Shown: positions 50,772-64,000 of the stretch, piece after piece
Layout of the letters: every line of letters starts with the position of its first letter
How positions within the stretch are numbered: position 1 is the first letter of the stretch
Origin: Phalacrocorax aristotelis
Lineage: Eukaryota; Chordata; Aves; Suliformes; Phalacrocoracidae
NCBI RefSeq assembly: GCF_949628215.1
Contig: NC_134288.1
Span: 7,881,682-7,945,681 of the forward strand
DNA length: 64,000 nt
Direction: 5' to 3'
Program-made: the position numbers and the translations under genes
The notes under the pieces: model-generated
Told to the model about the DNA's origin: nothing
Database searches by the model: none
The model's input: only the letters and a program-made list of their open reading frames with translations

Positions 50772-52739
50772 GTATGTACATGGTGCACAGGCCTGGGATA
50801 AAGCATGGCAGTGCAATGGTAGGAGGAGGTGAAATTAAGCAGGACAGACTCAGCAGAAGCACACAAATAGAAAGTGCTCAAAAGTGGATGTAAAAATTCA
50901 TCCGCCTCTTCTGCCAAGTAATCATCACCAGCACTGGTGCAGCAAGCACACGCTGCAGACTCCACTGCCTGTTACAAGCCCTACACACATCTGCCTTGAA
51001 ATGTTCTCACTCGTGAGCTCCTCACTGAAAATTCAGCTCCTGAGCTTTGTTTGTCACTCAGAGCAGACAGGAGTCACAGGTTTGAGATTTCACCAAGCAA
51101 AGTGCTTCTGTGCTGCCAATGAAATATTAAACATTTTAACATAAATTAAGAAAAGTTGCCTATGGGTTTGTAATGGTAGAACTCCAAACCCGCACATTCC
51201 AGCTCCAAGCATATTGCTTTAAAAACTACTGTAAAGCTTTTCTGCTGCTCAGACACCATGGAGGGGAGAATCTGAACTGGAAGGTGCTCCCCAGTCTGCC
51301 ACTAAACCATTGTGAAATGGTGAGCTCAGTACCCACGCCCTCTCTCCTGGACCCTGGGGAGCCCTGATGTGGTTTTGGCAATAGTTTTGGGAGGTGATGC
51401 TATGACCCTTCTTTCTCCCCCTGACTTTTTGCTGCTGCTGGCCCTACTCCTGCATTACAAATTCCCCAACCATTGAGGACTCCCTGGCAGAAGGTCTAAC
51501 AAAGACTTTATTCCTTGCTTACTGTTTTCATGGCATGATAACTTTAAGGTTTAAATCTGTTAGGTAGATACTTCCTACAGTTAATGTAAGAAGCTTGTGA
51601 CTCTCCTCTAGGATCCAATACATTCACTGCATGTTTCAGTGTGACTGTTAATTACCACAAGTGTAGAGTATTATTTTCTATTCACAGAAGGAAAAAGGAA
51701 AAGGAGCTGATGGGAGGGGAAGCAATCAGACATAAACCATCATTCAGTTCATCAGCAAACTTTTCACTGACCCTTTGAATATTCAGTGCTTTAGGGGTTA
51801 ATAAAATCTCTTAGAAAGCAAAAGGTTTCCATCTGTAATTGGATCCTTTGTATGTGCTTTCCGCTATAGGAATCAACTTAGCATTGACATCCTCGTAAAA
51901 ATTTCCATTAGATTCAGGACTGAATGCCCACTAAGGCTCTGTGTGGTTTTCCAGTTGATTCACTGAATGAAATCTTATCTAAAATCTTTTTATTTTATGC
52001 TATTATGGGCACAGGAGAAAATAATGATGTAAAAATTTTCACTACTTAGTTAATGCATAGTGCCTCTTGGAAATGGCCTTCAGGTTACCTAAAAAGATTG
52101 CCATTTCTACTTCCCACTATTTTGTTTCATATTACCAGTAATTGAAAAATGTTTCATTTGTTACAAAGTTATATATTGACACTTTGAATTGAATTCAGAA
52201 CCTTTATCTTTAATCTTCTTATTAGATAGCTCCTGACAGTGGTCCATGCTATATGGGTGGGGCGGGAAACAGAGTTCATCAGCTTGCATTTTTTTCAACA
52301 CGACATAGTTTCCACAAGATGTGTAAAACTGTCCCTGTGCTTTAGAGATGCGAAGAGCAGTCTGACCATGCAGAAGGTACGAATCAGGCCTAACATTGCT
52401 AGTGTTCCTGTAGCGGTAGTCCTCTCAGTGGCTCTCCAGAGAAAACACAGGGATGGGTGAGAATATCACTTACAAACATGTCAAAATCTTTTACAACTTT
52501 AAAACAATGCCCAGTCAAGAACAGGAAGAACTGAAGAGGAGGAGCATTTTGTCTTTGCTTAAGATCTGCAGGCATATATGGATTAGCTACTACATCTTTT
52601 CTGTCTTGCTATGAAGAATAATCTCCCAAACCAAATTCAGAAGTTGAAGCCAGAATGAAGGCTGAACTGAGGAATTACCAGAATTCTTTGCAAATATTTT
52701 CATGTCCTTCCAGCCATACAGATTGGACATTCCCACCTA

Positions 52740-52965
52740 TCCACTGCAGCCACAAAGAGAACCATATACTTACACCATGTACTTACGGTGCACACACCCA
52801 TAACCTCATAAAAAACTGCACAAAACCCAGACAGAAGCATGTGTACAACACCTGCACCCACACAAGTGCTCAGAGATGTGCTAAATGCATGCACATGGGT
52901 TACACATAAATATATGCGCTCAGATAGAGCACATGGACATATGTTATGCATGTGGTCTGTACCCA
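52740..52965. repeat. Degenerate CA/CATG-rich low-complexity region
   Basis: About 225 bases dominated by CACA, TGCAC, CATGCACATG and ACACCC words with no strict period. It looks like a decayed CA or CATGCACA microsatellite. Frames through it are rich in His, Thr and Cys for that reason. Confidence 0.5.
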
Positions 52966-55900
52966 CAAAGTATGCATTTGAAACTAACAAGTTTATTTTC
53001 CCCTTCTCTTTACCGGTCCTGGCCTGGGAGCTTGTAGTGTCCCAGCAGCAGTTGCAGTGTCCCTTACTCTGAGCTGTAAGACATTTGGGCCACTAAGTCC
53101 ACCATCCAGATTTAAATGGGAGATCCTCGTGGTCTGCTCTTATGCACATCATAAAGCAGACAATAATAAAGAAGTTTGTCTTTGCTTTCCTGCCTCTCAT
53201 TTCAGTTGCAGGAGGTCTTTGCAGTGCATAAGAATAAAAATAATGCAACCCCTTGCCTTCTGCTGAAGGGAATGCAATGCAGCGCTACAGCAGCCAAGAT
53301 CAGCGTGAGACTGTGCCAGCCTGGAAAGCACTGCGCATCCCAGGATGCGGAACATGCCCCGCCCCTCGGGCTGGAGGCAGTTGAAGGACAGAACAGCCTC
53401 AAGCCATGTTCATGGTGTCTGGATCATCCCTCCTGCCCTTCTCCACAGGAGGAATCTCCATGTTCTACCACATATGGTGCTTTGCACAAAACTTAATGAT
53501 AATTTGGAAATATCAATCCAGCATACCCTAGCGATGTTGTCATCTTTCTAAGCATTTATTTCAAGCTGAGATGGTTGGCAATTTTCTAAATGTTTCTTTC
53601 TGAGAAAGCCATTTTCCTAATATTTTTAGATAACATTAAATTTTTCTTCCAAAAAAAATCTCAGATTTCAAAATTAAAATGTATATTTTTTACTCTGAGT
53701 GTGATGAGTGCTCAACCGATTCTGCTGCCTTCCCTCACCTCTCTTCAGTGCAAAAACATGAGAAAGCAAAGAAACAAGATAGCAGGAAAGAAAGGATACA
53801 AAACCAACCAAATCAGAACCAAAATGGTAATTTCAAAATAATTTTTCTTATTTTAGTGTGTTTTCTACTGAAGATGCCAAAACCAGTTCTTTTTCACAAA
53901 ATAATTTTTAAAGTAATATTAATGAAAATAGTCATTTTTCCTAATAACCCACATCTGGCCTGGCTAATCCTGAAGGCACCTGACATTAGATGAGCCTTGG
54001 GACCGTTGGCTCAGCAGTGATATTTGTCATTAGTCCAGGAAGAAACCTCGAACGGGCAGAATTTTCATTCTCTGCATACGCGAACACACACAGTGTGACC
54101 ACAGCCTGGAAACTCCCCAAGACAACAAATGAGCTGAATCCCAGATTTCATTTCAAAGCCAACCTCAGAATTTCCATGGTGCATTGATCCCTCCAGCCTT
54201 ACATCCAAAAATCAATGAGGTGACACTGGCATAGAATAAAAATAATGTAGTGACAAAACACAGCCCTAATGTACTTAGCAATGACATTTTAAAAACAAAA
54301 TACCGTTAAAAAAAGTCAAATATCCTTTAATCTCCATGACTCTGTAGTGTCAGTCTAATCAAACCCTCAGCCTTCTGCCGCGTCTGAGCTACACCCACTG
54401 AAAAAGGACGCTCTGTGATAAACATTATGAGGTGACCTCCTCCATCCTAATATCTGTATAACTGCCCTTAGTTCTAATGAATACACATGCTGGAGGAATG
54501 ATGGGATTTCCTACAAGCTCAGATTCACCCCATAAACTGCAAAGCATTGGTAATGTTTCTGTCTGTCCTGCTAAAATCCTGTCCCTGGGTCAGAAACACA
54601 GAAGAAATGATCTAGACCCCTCAACTGAAGTTCTTTGCAGTTCCCTTAATATAAATCTAATGCAGAAATAATGGCACAATTGATAGCCCAGCAGCCAGAG
54701 AGCAGTGAAATGAAGCAAACGGCCAGTTTATAGCCTCAACTGTGCTTCTGAGACTGAAATTTAATTTCTGGTCCCAGAGGGTGGTTTTGGGAGAGCGATA
54801 CCACCTTGCACACGTTGCGGCTGTGTGCCGCTCCCAGCACGCACACCTGTCAAGGCTCACACTCTGAGCACGAAACTTTCCCTTGGCCATGGCCTCCTGC
54901 TCATTCACCTGAGCAAACCCATTGTGCATATTCATGGTGTGCTGCCTGCTTCGCTGGGACACCGGTGACAGCACAGCTGGTCACAAGCTGGTCACCCACC
55001 AGCTGCAAGGAAGTGCTCAGAAGAGCTGCCATAGAGCAGGATACCACGCTGCTAAAATTTCTGTCCCAGGCAGCAGCTTCATACAGCATCCTCTCTCCTG
55101 TCACTGGACTCAGCATGTTTGGGGACACACCTGTCACATGGCTTGACACCATTTTCCCCCCATCCCAATCCATGTCTCCGTGCAGCTTAAGAGCTCTGCA
55201 ACATTACATTTTAACAGACCAGTAATACTAATGAGCTTATGACTAAAATGGCCACCTCTCACCTAAAGAACCCCTTGCCAGCAAGGATTAAATGCCCACC
55301 TGGTCTTACTGGGCATAATACCAACAGAAAACAATCCTACTTGCTTCAGACAGAAAAGAATAAGGACTGAGATTTGCCCTTCCCTCACGTATTTACCATT
55401 GAATGTTCCTATTACTCTGCATTCTTATTTCACATCCAGACTGCCGATGCCCTACTTTGTGCTAGACACCATTCAAACACCTTGCCTAGAAACCTTAGAA
55501 AGAATAAACAATAATAAAAATGTGTTAAAACACACCCCTGCTTGCAGTAAAGGTCCATAGTCACAGACCACCCCTGACAAAAAGGTCTTGCAAACCAGTC
55601 TGAGAAAAAAGGTGAAGAGATATTCCTCAGGTCACACAGCAAGTCAAGGATGGACTAGAGAAGACTTGCCTTCTTCAAGTTAGTCCTACTACAACTACTT
55701 GCCCTTCCTGAGGCCAAACTGCCTCTCCCAGGAGGTGAATACACCCAGCCAGCCCATTCTGCAGGCAGTTGTAAAAAGGTCAGGCTCCCTGCACCTTTTT
55801 GATGAAGAACTAGTCTGCCTGCAAGCAAAGACAGGCAACAAGACAGCAAAGAGGAAGCAAGAGGGAAAGCTAGCTGGAGTGGTTGCATGCACAGATGGGA

Positions 55901-58900
55901 TCATCAGTGGAATCATTCGCTGACGGGCACACCAAATGGATTGCTATGCTTATGAATATTGAGTACAGACAGATTTTCTAACCTGTTTTGGAGGCTTGAG
56001 CCCCAAGTCTCCTATTTAAAATGAACCTCCACACCTGGCTTGGCAAAATGAATTATGTGTTTCACAGAGAGATGCTCCCAATTTCCTTCTTTGTGTACCT
56101 CTCAGGGAGAGTGGGCACTGGGGGGCGGCAGAAGGAAACAGCAGCTCACAGTGCCCAGCCAGGTCATCTTTCTGCCTGGAGCAGGTCATTGGGATGGTGC
56201 CCTGTGGCTGGCAAGGTGGCTACCTGTAGCAAAAAAGCAGCAAAGAGCAGCCAACTTCTGTGCTGGCACCACTTAAGCAAGAACAGAACACATGTCCACA
56301 GCCCACATTACTCATGATTGACACTGACATGAAGATCAGAACCAGGCCCTTGTGCTTTGTTACGACAGTAAACGCAACAGGGAGCTTAGCCTCTCCTCCT
56401 CAGGGTATATGCCTTCCCTTTGCTGGTATATGCCTCTGCTTATGCTGGTACCCTTTGTGGTACCAGCACAATAAATAATGCATTCCTGGAAAAGGACATC
56501 CAAAGAGGTTTCCATAAACAATTGAGGACTTCTCCTTTAAAAACCTCTGAAATATTTTCTTAATGGCTGAGCCATGTAAGTCATTAGGTTTCTGTCAGTG
56601 TGCTCAATACATATGTATGTGCCAGAGACCAGAATCCTGGTGGAGTCTGTACTGCAGGACATCTATAAAAGAAAATTACAGTTTAAGTGTCCAAAACAAT
56701 GATCTGTGGGTGGTCCTCTGGTTAGCAGATGGGTTTCTACAGTGCACGTATAGCTATTAGTAACAAACACCTCCTTGCTTTTGTCTCAGTAGCCTCTGCA
56801 TATGAAGAGGAGACAGTGCACAGAGGATTCACTACCTACAGATTAGCAGTTCATATATCTTTGCTGCATAGAGTGTGCAATCCTACCTCTACAGGTCTGA
56901 TAGGTCTAATAGCATTTTCACTCAAAATGGAACTACTTATAGAAGTTTATCAGTGTAAAATAACAAACAAAAACTAACCCACCCTCTGCTCTCACACAGA
57001 GAGCACGCCTTCCAGGTGAAGCCAAGCCAGAACAGGGTAGGAGAGAAAAAGCAGTTAAAACACATTTTCCCTTGATACATGGAGGCACCCATACAGCCAG
57101 TTAGATGTTTCCTGCCCGACTTACCAGCTTTGACCACAGATATAGTGCAGAGCCTCTTCAGTCTAAGATTCTTTTCAAGAAGGCTATGAAATTTCATCTT
57201 GAACATCCCAGTTTCAGCTTAACCTGAACAATGTTGCTCTTCTGATTTGGAGTGTGGCCTACGGAAGAGTTGCATAAAGCGCATCAGGGTGGAGAGAAGT
57301 ATGAGGGTTGGGAATAGGGAAAAGGCTGTCAGGAAGGTCAGAAACCTTTTAAACCAGATTTGCACCTGCAGAAATTGCATCGTGGAGCCACGCCCTAAGG
57401 GTAGCCAATGTGCCTGTGTCTTCCCACACCTGTAGGGAATCTGAAGTTTGGCTTCCCTACCTTGTTCATCAAAGTGCTATCTCAAAGCCTCCTCACAATG
57501 TTATGACTCTTGGGAGCAGCCCAGTAATTTAATACCATATACTAATTGGCTTTTAGGATGAGTAGTGATGTACGTGTATGTTAAGTTTAATACAGACTTT
57601 TGGAGAAACTAAAAAGTGGCAGGATATTCCACTTCTCAGCAAACATCTGGGAGCCATTAAGTGACAAGTTCAGGGCAGGGGAAGACCTGCAGCCATGGGA
57701 GACCACCAGTTTTAAGGAAGCCACTGTGACTCTTTGTCCCAGGCTCTGAGGGGAAAGACCCATCAGCAGCAAAAGTAGTCATAGAAAAAAGGAAAAATCT
57801 GGGGTCCTGAGGCCAAAGCCTGCCCCGTGAGTGGGAAGATGCAAACTGCACCCTTCAAAAAGGGAAAAAGGGTACTAGGGCAATAGAGGCTAAGGGAATG
57901 TACACAGCCTGGCCGGAGGGAGCAGATGCACAAGTGGCACCATGACCAGGAGCACAGTAATCTGTCACCATCAATTATTTTGCCCTTGATCCCTCTGGCA
58001 GACACTTGGGAACAGGGAAGGAGTTGGGAGCAATTAAGATGTAAAAGTCTAGTCTTAGGAGAGATTAGCTAATGTGGTCTAAGGCACGCGGAGGCGGTGT
58101 CTATGCACCAGATGGCTGGACGGTGCAGGGATACCCACTCCCTTCAAGTAAGTGAGCTCAGGTTTCAGCAACCGGCTGGCCATCACCAGCACTGCGCTCA
58201 GCAGGGGCTGATGGATAAACTGAAACCCAGGACAAATTAGTCTCCACTGAGCTCTCTGTTGTGCTAGCTAGACCGCTACCAGCACCTGCATGGTTAACTG
58301 CCTACATTACGCTGCCAGCTCTGCTGTTACTGCCGTACAGACATGTTTCCAGCAAAAAAAAAGTCACTAGACAGCGCATAGGGTAACAAAGAGTTTGATG
58401 CTGAGCCTCTGCTAATCCCCTGAGAAAGCACTGCTGTTTTATAGCTCTTACCTAATAGTGCGATGGCTTGAATAGATCACCGCTGGCCAACTCATAAAGA
58501 GCCGATCATCTCCAGACCCAGGAGCTGGCTGTGCTGTATCACTTTTCTGACCGTAATTACACATTAAAGAGACTATAATGAAAGATATTTTGCAAAAGCT
58601 TAAAAAATCAAGCAGATGACAGGCTTCTGGAGGAAGTGGAGCTGCCTGCTTATGAAGGCTCACACCTGCTGGGGAGAGCGGGGGGGGAGGGAGAAGGCTT
58701 TAACCCACACGTGCTCCCAGCTACATGGCTGACAAGTGGCCACAGCATCCCCCAAATCCACTGCATGCCTAGATACAGCCCGGACTTTTCTGAATGTGAG
58801 CACATCACCAGTGATGAAAAGACAGGACAGAGATACAGTGTTGTTATGTGTTTCCACAGAGAAATGTTGCCTTTCACAGGGCTTTCAGAAATTCAGCTGA

Positions 58901-61900
58901 AATGACCATCTGGCCTCCTGAAACTTTTGTTCCTGCCTCCATGGTTCTTTGAAGGGTGAAAATTAAATTATTCTAGTGTGTAGTTCACTGTAGGGACTAT
59001 CAGAGATTAATCTGCCTCTCTTGGCTTTATTTTTTAGTTACACCACAAGGACCATTGTTAGAATGGGACATTTTGGCCAAAAAAGAACTGACATTATGAA
59101 TGTTCTCAAACACTTGCTCCAAAGTGAATCAGTTCATAAGCACTTCCAGGGCATGCGATGTTTCATCCCTGAGAGCACTTCTTAATGCTGGGACTAAATC
59201 CTAGAAGAAGATGTCATCAGTCAGTTCTGAGAAGTGAGGGTGTCATTAGCATGTTGCTTTAATTGTGTTTTAAATATTATATTAAACAATTTTTTGTACA
59301 TTTCCTAAGAAGAGTCTTATTTCACGAGGTGTCCCAAGTCTCATGTCAACTTACTGTGGCTCAGATGTGTACGTGAAATCCAATTAGCACATTCCAAACT
59401 TCATTTCCACTGAAACACAATCAATTGTAACTTATTTTCGAATCACGCTGCTCTCTCTAATTGTTAGCTCCAGCCTCTGCTGAATAGGTGGTTAAGCAAA
59501 TTATTCCATCTCACATATGAAAATTGTGCTATTTATGCTGGCAGCTTTCATGGTTACTGATGAGGTTTCTTGAGCTAATGAAATAATGAAAACACAAAAC
59601 AGATTTACCTTTCTTAATAAGGAAAAAGATAATGAACTAAAATTAAAATTGAAACTCTCGCTATACACAGAGTTACTGTAATATCGTTTCTGTTTTAAAT
59701 TAATGCCTGTGCTTTTTTATTTTATTTTTTACATGCCAGTGACAAAGCTTTGTAAGGATGCTTTTACTTTATTGGATTTTTATAATAGAATTATGGGACA
59801 TACAGTTTTGGTGACTTTTCTCTTCTGTGTGATTAGGCACCCATGAAAGGGCAACACACTGATCAGACTTTGTGCCGGACTTCACGGAGATCCATCATTG
59901 AAAGGAAAAGGAGAGAATGGCTGAAGGTGGCTTTTGGTCACCTTCACATCTTTCTATCTGTGCCTTGATGCTGGGCTGGCACCCTCCTGGTGCAAATCTG
60001 CTGGGATTTGCATTGCTGGAGCCCTGCAAAGCAAGCCAGGCTTCTTGCTCGCCCACTGCCCTGCTCCACTTCCCAGCCAGTGCCAGTGATACGGCTCATG
60101 AGGAAGCTTTGCCAAGAAAAACACACAGGCACATTGTGGTTTAAATGCCCATCCTCTCATCTCAGGGCTAAAAAGGGGGCGAAACCTCAGTGTGCTTGTG
60201 TTGTCTGTCTGGCAAAGCCTTCTTGCTTCTTCTACTTTACACATACTAAGTTTGAACCGGTCTAACAATATTATGTTGTTCATTCACTCATGGACCCGTG
60301 GGGAGGCTGAGGACTGGGCCTGTGGGACTCCAGCTAACGCTAAGCCTCTGCTTGATGCCACGCTGGGTCGAACAGGGAAGGAGCCCGGTCACAGCTGCAT
60401 GGGCTGTAGTGGCAGATAACTCCCTGGTGCTCCTTCAGAGCTGGGAGCCTACAAGTATGCAGCCCCTCTGTTTTTTAAATACATATTTCTAGAGCTGAGA
60501 GCCATCAGTTTTCAGTGTAGGGATATCTTGGCTGGGAATACAAAATCTGAGAAATTCAGTACAGGGCAACTATCAGAACACATCAGTATTTCTGTCAAAT
60601 AACCTGGACAGCAGGTTCAGGAGATGTTATATGTGTCCATGCCATGTGGGCTGGAGTTTCAGAGGGTTACCAGCTGGTTCCTGAAACTCCTTTCAAAGTC
60701 AGTGAAGTTTGCTGGAGGAAGGTCAACAAAGAGGAACGACAGCAGAGCCCAGTGTCAAGGGACCTGGGTGCTCCCAGGGGTCCCAGCACTGGCACATCAC
60801 GCAGTGCCCCTGATTCGTGATATTATGAAATTGCTGCAAAAGCCCCTCAGGCTCCCCCTCTCTCACTGAGCTCTCAGCTCACACATCCTTTCCCCGTGCC
60901 ACAGCACCCACAGTTTTTTCCTTGAACATAAAACAATTATACATTTCTGTCAATAAATACCATGCCATAAATTAGTGGGCTTGCTGCTCTCTGCCTGCCA
61001 CTGGGGGAGGAAATGGCCCCATAAATATTTGTGCAAGACATCAATAAATTTGAAGTGTTGACTTGAGTACTCAGCTTCCCTATCTGAAACCTGGAGCAGA
61101 GCTTCCGGAGTTCACGTGTTTCTGCCATGAGAGGCCAGTGCTGGAGGCTAGCGATATCCCCAAGATGCTGAAACTGGAGATGGAGAGAGAAAACCCTTAT
61201 AAACCCCTTTGCAAGGTCCCTTCATGTTACTAATCCAGGTGGAAAAGGTCCTTGCAATCCATACAGGGAAGGTTTTAGGAAGGAAAGTGGTGTTCCTCTG
61301 GCCTTTTGCTGCTCTTCATTTTTTCCTGATTCTTTTGATTTATCAATTTGTACCGGTCCTTACTATAAAAACACCATTGCTGTTGAGCTTCATGTGGCCA
61401 GCCAGCTGGACAATCCCCTCCAGCAAAGCTGCTTTAGGCTGTGCACAGGAACCAGAGGGAGCTGGGCCAATGTGATCCTGCTTTGTGCTATACAGCCTCA
61501 GGACACAGGGACATCAGTGTCAGGAGCCCTCCATGTGCAATTTACATCAGTGCAATTTAATCTGGGTTAAAAATATTATTTTGAGCTGTCTCTATTTTCA
61601 TAATGTTTGAACGGCATCACTTCAAACTGGAGGCTGCTTTGCTGGCATTGCAGTATTACTCCTTGTTTAGGCACATTTAGCTTTTGGACTTCAGTACTGA
61701 CTTCTCCAGGTTTGGAATCTTTCTTTTGGGAAGAATAACTCCACTCTGTAACACTCACACACTTACATTAGAGCTGGATCCTCTTGTCCAGCTGAACACA
61801 GTTTTCATCAAGAGTAGAAAATGTGACCCAGTCATTACATACTCTTTATTTTTCTTTCTGTTTTTTTGTCAGTGCGTGTATGCACACATATGGACCAATC

Positions 61901-64000
61901 CAGGGAGCGTGCCCATGGGAACAGCTCCACTCTCTCCTCAGGAGACGGTCCGAGTGGTTTACTGAGCCTTTCATTTCTTGTAAATCAAATATCTAGGAGT
62001 CTTGTCTAGAAATGCAATCTCGCTGCTTATGTAAAATGTAAGAGCAAGGGTTAAAAAAGGAGCCTGAGGATGTAGGGAGAAGCGATGAGGGTCAGGAGGT
62101 TCCCCTGGCTCTGTGTGGGGCTTCTCTACCCCAGAAGATGAGCAGCAACCAACACCACCATTCAAATAAGGCAACATTGCAAAGACAAAAGGGATATTTC
62201 TGTTCCTATACAGGCGACAAACTCTCCTAGTTCTCAGTCTAGGAGGCCTCAAGTTGTGAAAAATAATTATAAATAATTGTGAATAAAGTGTATTTGCAAA
62301 ACTTGGACTACAGGGTGAAGCAGATATACTAGGAAGGTACTCTCTCTGCCTCTCTCTGGTGTTCCCAGCTCACCGTCTAGACTCAGCTCTCCTGGGAGCA
62401 AAGAAGGCAAGAAGGCTCAAGGAAAAAAAGAAATAATGAAACTCAAGTTAGCAGTTGTCAGGTTTGTGATAATGCTAAATTCCATAATTATTACCCAGGC
62501 TACTCAGGAAACCGTTTTACAAGGCTTAGTAGACATCTGGCAGTGAAGGAAAAGAGATATTTATTAAGCCACTCACGTTTCCAGGTTTGCTAAAACAATT
62601 GCCTTATTTCTTAATTTCATATGTATTAAGACATGGCTACTGAAACACAGACCTGGAGACACTCCCCATGAGCACCCATCGCATCAGGGACCACAGGTTA
62701 GCAGTGGCACAGCACAGAACTCATTTCAAGACATGGTTTGCTGTCATCCAGGGTAATCTATGGACTACCCACTCCCCACAGTGCCATGCTGCTGGCCCAG
62801 CAGCTCACACCAGTGCTGCTCTCGGCCACTTCTCCTGCCAACAGAAAATTCCCGTGTAACGGAGACCCCGGGTACTCACTGACTCTGTGGTCACAGATTG
62901 TTCATGGTTCAGCATTTTCCCCAGTCCAGCCTGGCATCCCCAGCTTCCATGCTGGAATTTGCCATTTCACTGCAGCCAGGAGATCGACATCATGTTCCTT
63001 CTTCCCTTTTGGGACCTGGCTGCAGATTATTCTTTCCGTGTTGTTTTCAACACAAGAAAGAGCACTTTTTTCCCACCCTGCTGCCCATAAAAGAGGAAAC
63101 CAGGAAGCAGGACAAGAATTCTTCTAAGTTTCAGGGTTTTTTTTTGTTATTTTGCGATGGGGGACAGGGGCTGGCATGCAGCAATTGGGTTTGCTCCCCA
63201 GGTTATGTTTCATGAGATGAATGTTTTAGAGAAAAGACAAAGCACCGCGGGGGAGCCGAGACTCCTGAAGAGGCCGTAGAGCCACTGGTTGTTAAATGTG
63301 CATACATCAGTTGGGTTCACAGCTAGGGTTTCAACATCAGTAACCTCATTCTCAGCTTTTCCCCACCTTCATCAGCAAGAGATTCAAATTCAACCCCACT
63401 AGTCAGTCCTCCTGGCTATTAGAACATGAATTTTTGTGTCCCTTGCCCAAATAAACGTTACAACAAATTGGAAAGTTACATTGAAATTACAACTATAATA
63501 AAATCAACCTAATACAACTACTGAAAAATGGCTGCAGGGAAGAGAGACAAGTGAGAACTCCCAAAAATAATTTGCCTTAAGTCTGCAAACAACCATCAAG
63601 CATCGTCAAACCATTCAGAGAAGATGACATTTGTTTTGTTTACTATCACACCTGCTTGTCCTAGTTACCACCTACTGCCTTCCTTACATTGGTTTTCTTC
63701 TTCTTGTAAACATTTTTATTTTGTTATCTTAAGAAAAGCAATGTTGCGGAACAGTAATATTAACATATAGAGGGGGAATTGCTGACTAAAAGGCTTTATG
63801 CTGACAGCATTATGCACAGAAGCTATTTTTCAAAGGGCAAAATTTATGCCACACTTCCTTGGCCATCAGAGATCACTCACTTGAAAGAGAATTTTTTCAG
63901 GCAGGCTGATGGCAAAGACACTCGTTATCAGCTGCTCGGAGGAGATACTGGCACCGCACCTTCAGCAGCTCTCTGAAGTTCACAACTTGGACCCCAGCAC
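52966..64000. other. Intergenic, AT-rich, no gene recognised
   Basis: No known exon found up to the window edge; EYA2, the expected next gene, is not seen. It contains an imperfect hairpin at 60101-60223 and AT-rich blocks around 58950-59780 that resemble conserved non-coding DNA in base composition only. Confidence 0.55.
60101..60223. repeat. Imperfect inverted repeat (hairpin)
   Basis: Arms 60101-60142 and 60182-60223 pair at 32 of 42 positions without gaps, separated by a 39-base loop. The best matched segments are GGCAAAGC against GCTTTGCC and TGTGC..TGTGT against its complement. No element family is recognised. Confidence 0.6.

Larger units (their letters stand above)
37906..52739. other. 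Intergenic, AT-rich, no gene recognised
   Basis: Read on both strands without finding a known exon, tRNA, CR1 3' end or LTR. Short microsatellites and homopolymers are listed separately. Parts such as 42000-42500 are AT-rich with homeodomain-type TAATTA cores and could be conserved non-coding DNA. Confidence 0.55.

Noticed and set aside
51173-51367. A frame starting Met-Val-Glu-Leu, like the start of EYA2, the expected next gene
   Set aside because: Only the first four residues match; the following residues are unrelated to EYA2 and no splice or promoter context supports it.
54806-55225. Open frame of 139 codons
   Set aside because: Cys/His/Ser-rich without a motif; it overlaps an equally long antisense frame, so no coding signal can be claimed.

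Overview
This window is vertebrate nuclear DNA and almost certainly from a bird. Its genes are split by GT-AG introns, several GC-rich CpG-island-like promoters are present, and all recognisable interspersed repeats are 5'-truncated CR1 LINEs, the dominant retrotransposon of birds. The gene order SLC13A3 (minus) - TP53RK (minus) - SLC2A10 (plus) is the conserved synteny also found on human chromosome 20q13, where EYA2 follows. I could not find any EYA2 coding exon here, so that gene probably starts beyond the right edge. The exact species cannot be told from the sequence.

Layout. Positions 1-760 hold the first coding exon, the start of intron 1 and the GC-rich promoter of SLC13A3 (NaDC3), on the minus strand. 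The stretch to about 8 kb is intergenic, with a young CR1 copy (5918-6437) and an unexplained GC-rich island (about 6540-7030). TP53RK (PRPK/Bud32 kinase of the KEOPS complex) occupies 8228-9365 on the minus strand in two coding exons, with a compact housekeeping-type promoter. From about 9.6 to 14.8 kb I see only intergenic DNA, including a 14-bp minisatellite. SLC2A10 (GLUT10) runs on the plus strand from a CpG-island first exon (ATG at 15197). Four exons are clear, and a candidate short last exon ends at 28358. The first canonical AATAAA after it is at 30308. Three CR1 copies lie in its introns, one of them almost identical to, and inverted relative to, the copy at 5918.

From about 30.3 kb to the end (33.7 kb) I find no protein-coding exon. 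This is AT-rich single-copy DNA with a few microsatellites, one imperfect hairpin, and blocks that could be conserved non-coding elements of the SLC2A10-EYA2 interval.

The three genes do not form a pathway. They encode a renal/hepatic dicarboxylate transporter, a tRNA-modification kinase and a sugar/dehydroascorbate transporter that are syntenic neighbours. I saw no evidence of an undescribed biological system. The points most worth checking are the divergent last exon of GLUT10, the inverted CR1 pair sharing a frameshift, the two orphan GC islands and the hairpin near 60.1 kb. CpG-island limits and repeat boundaries were judged by eye.
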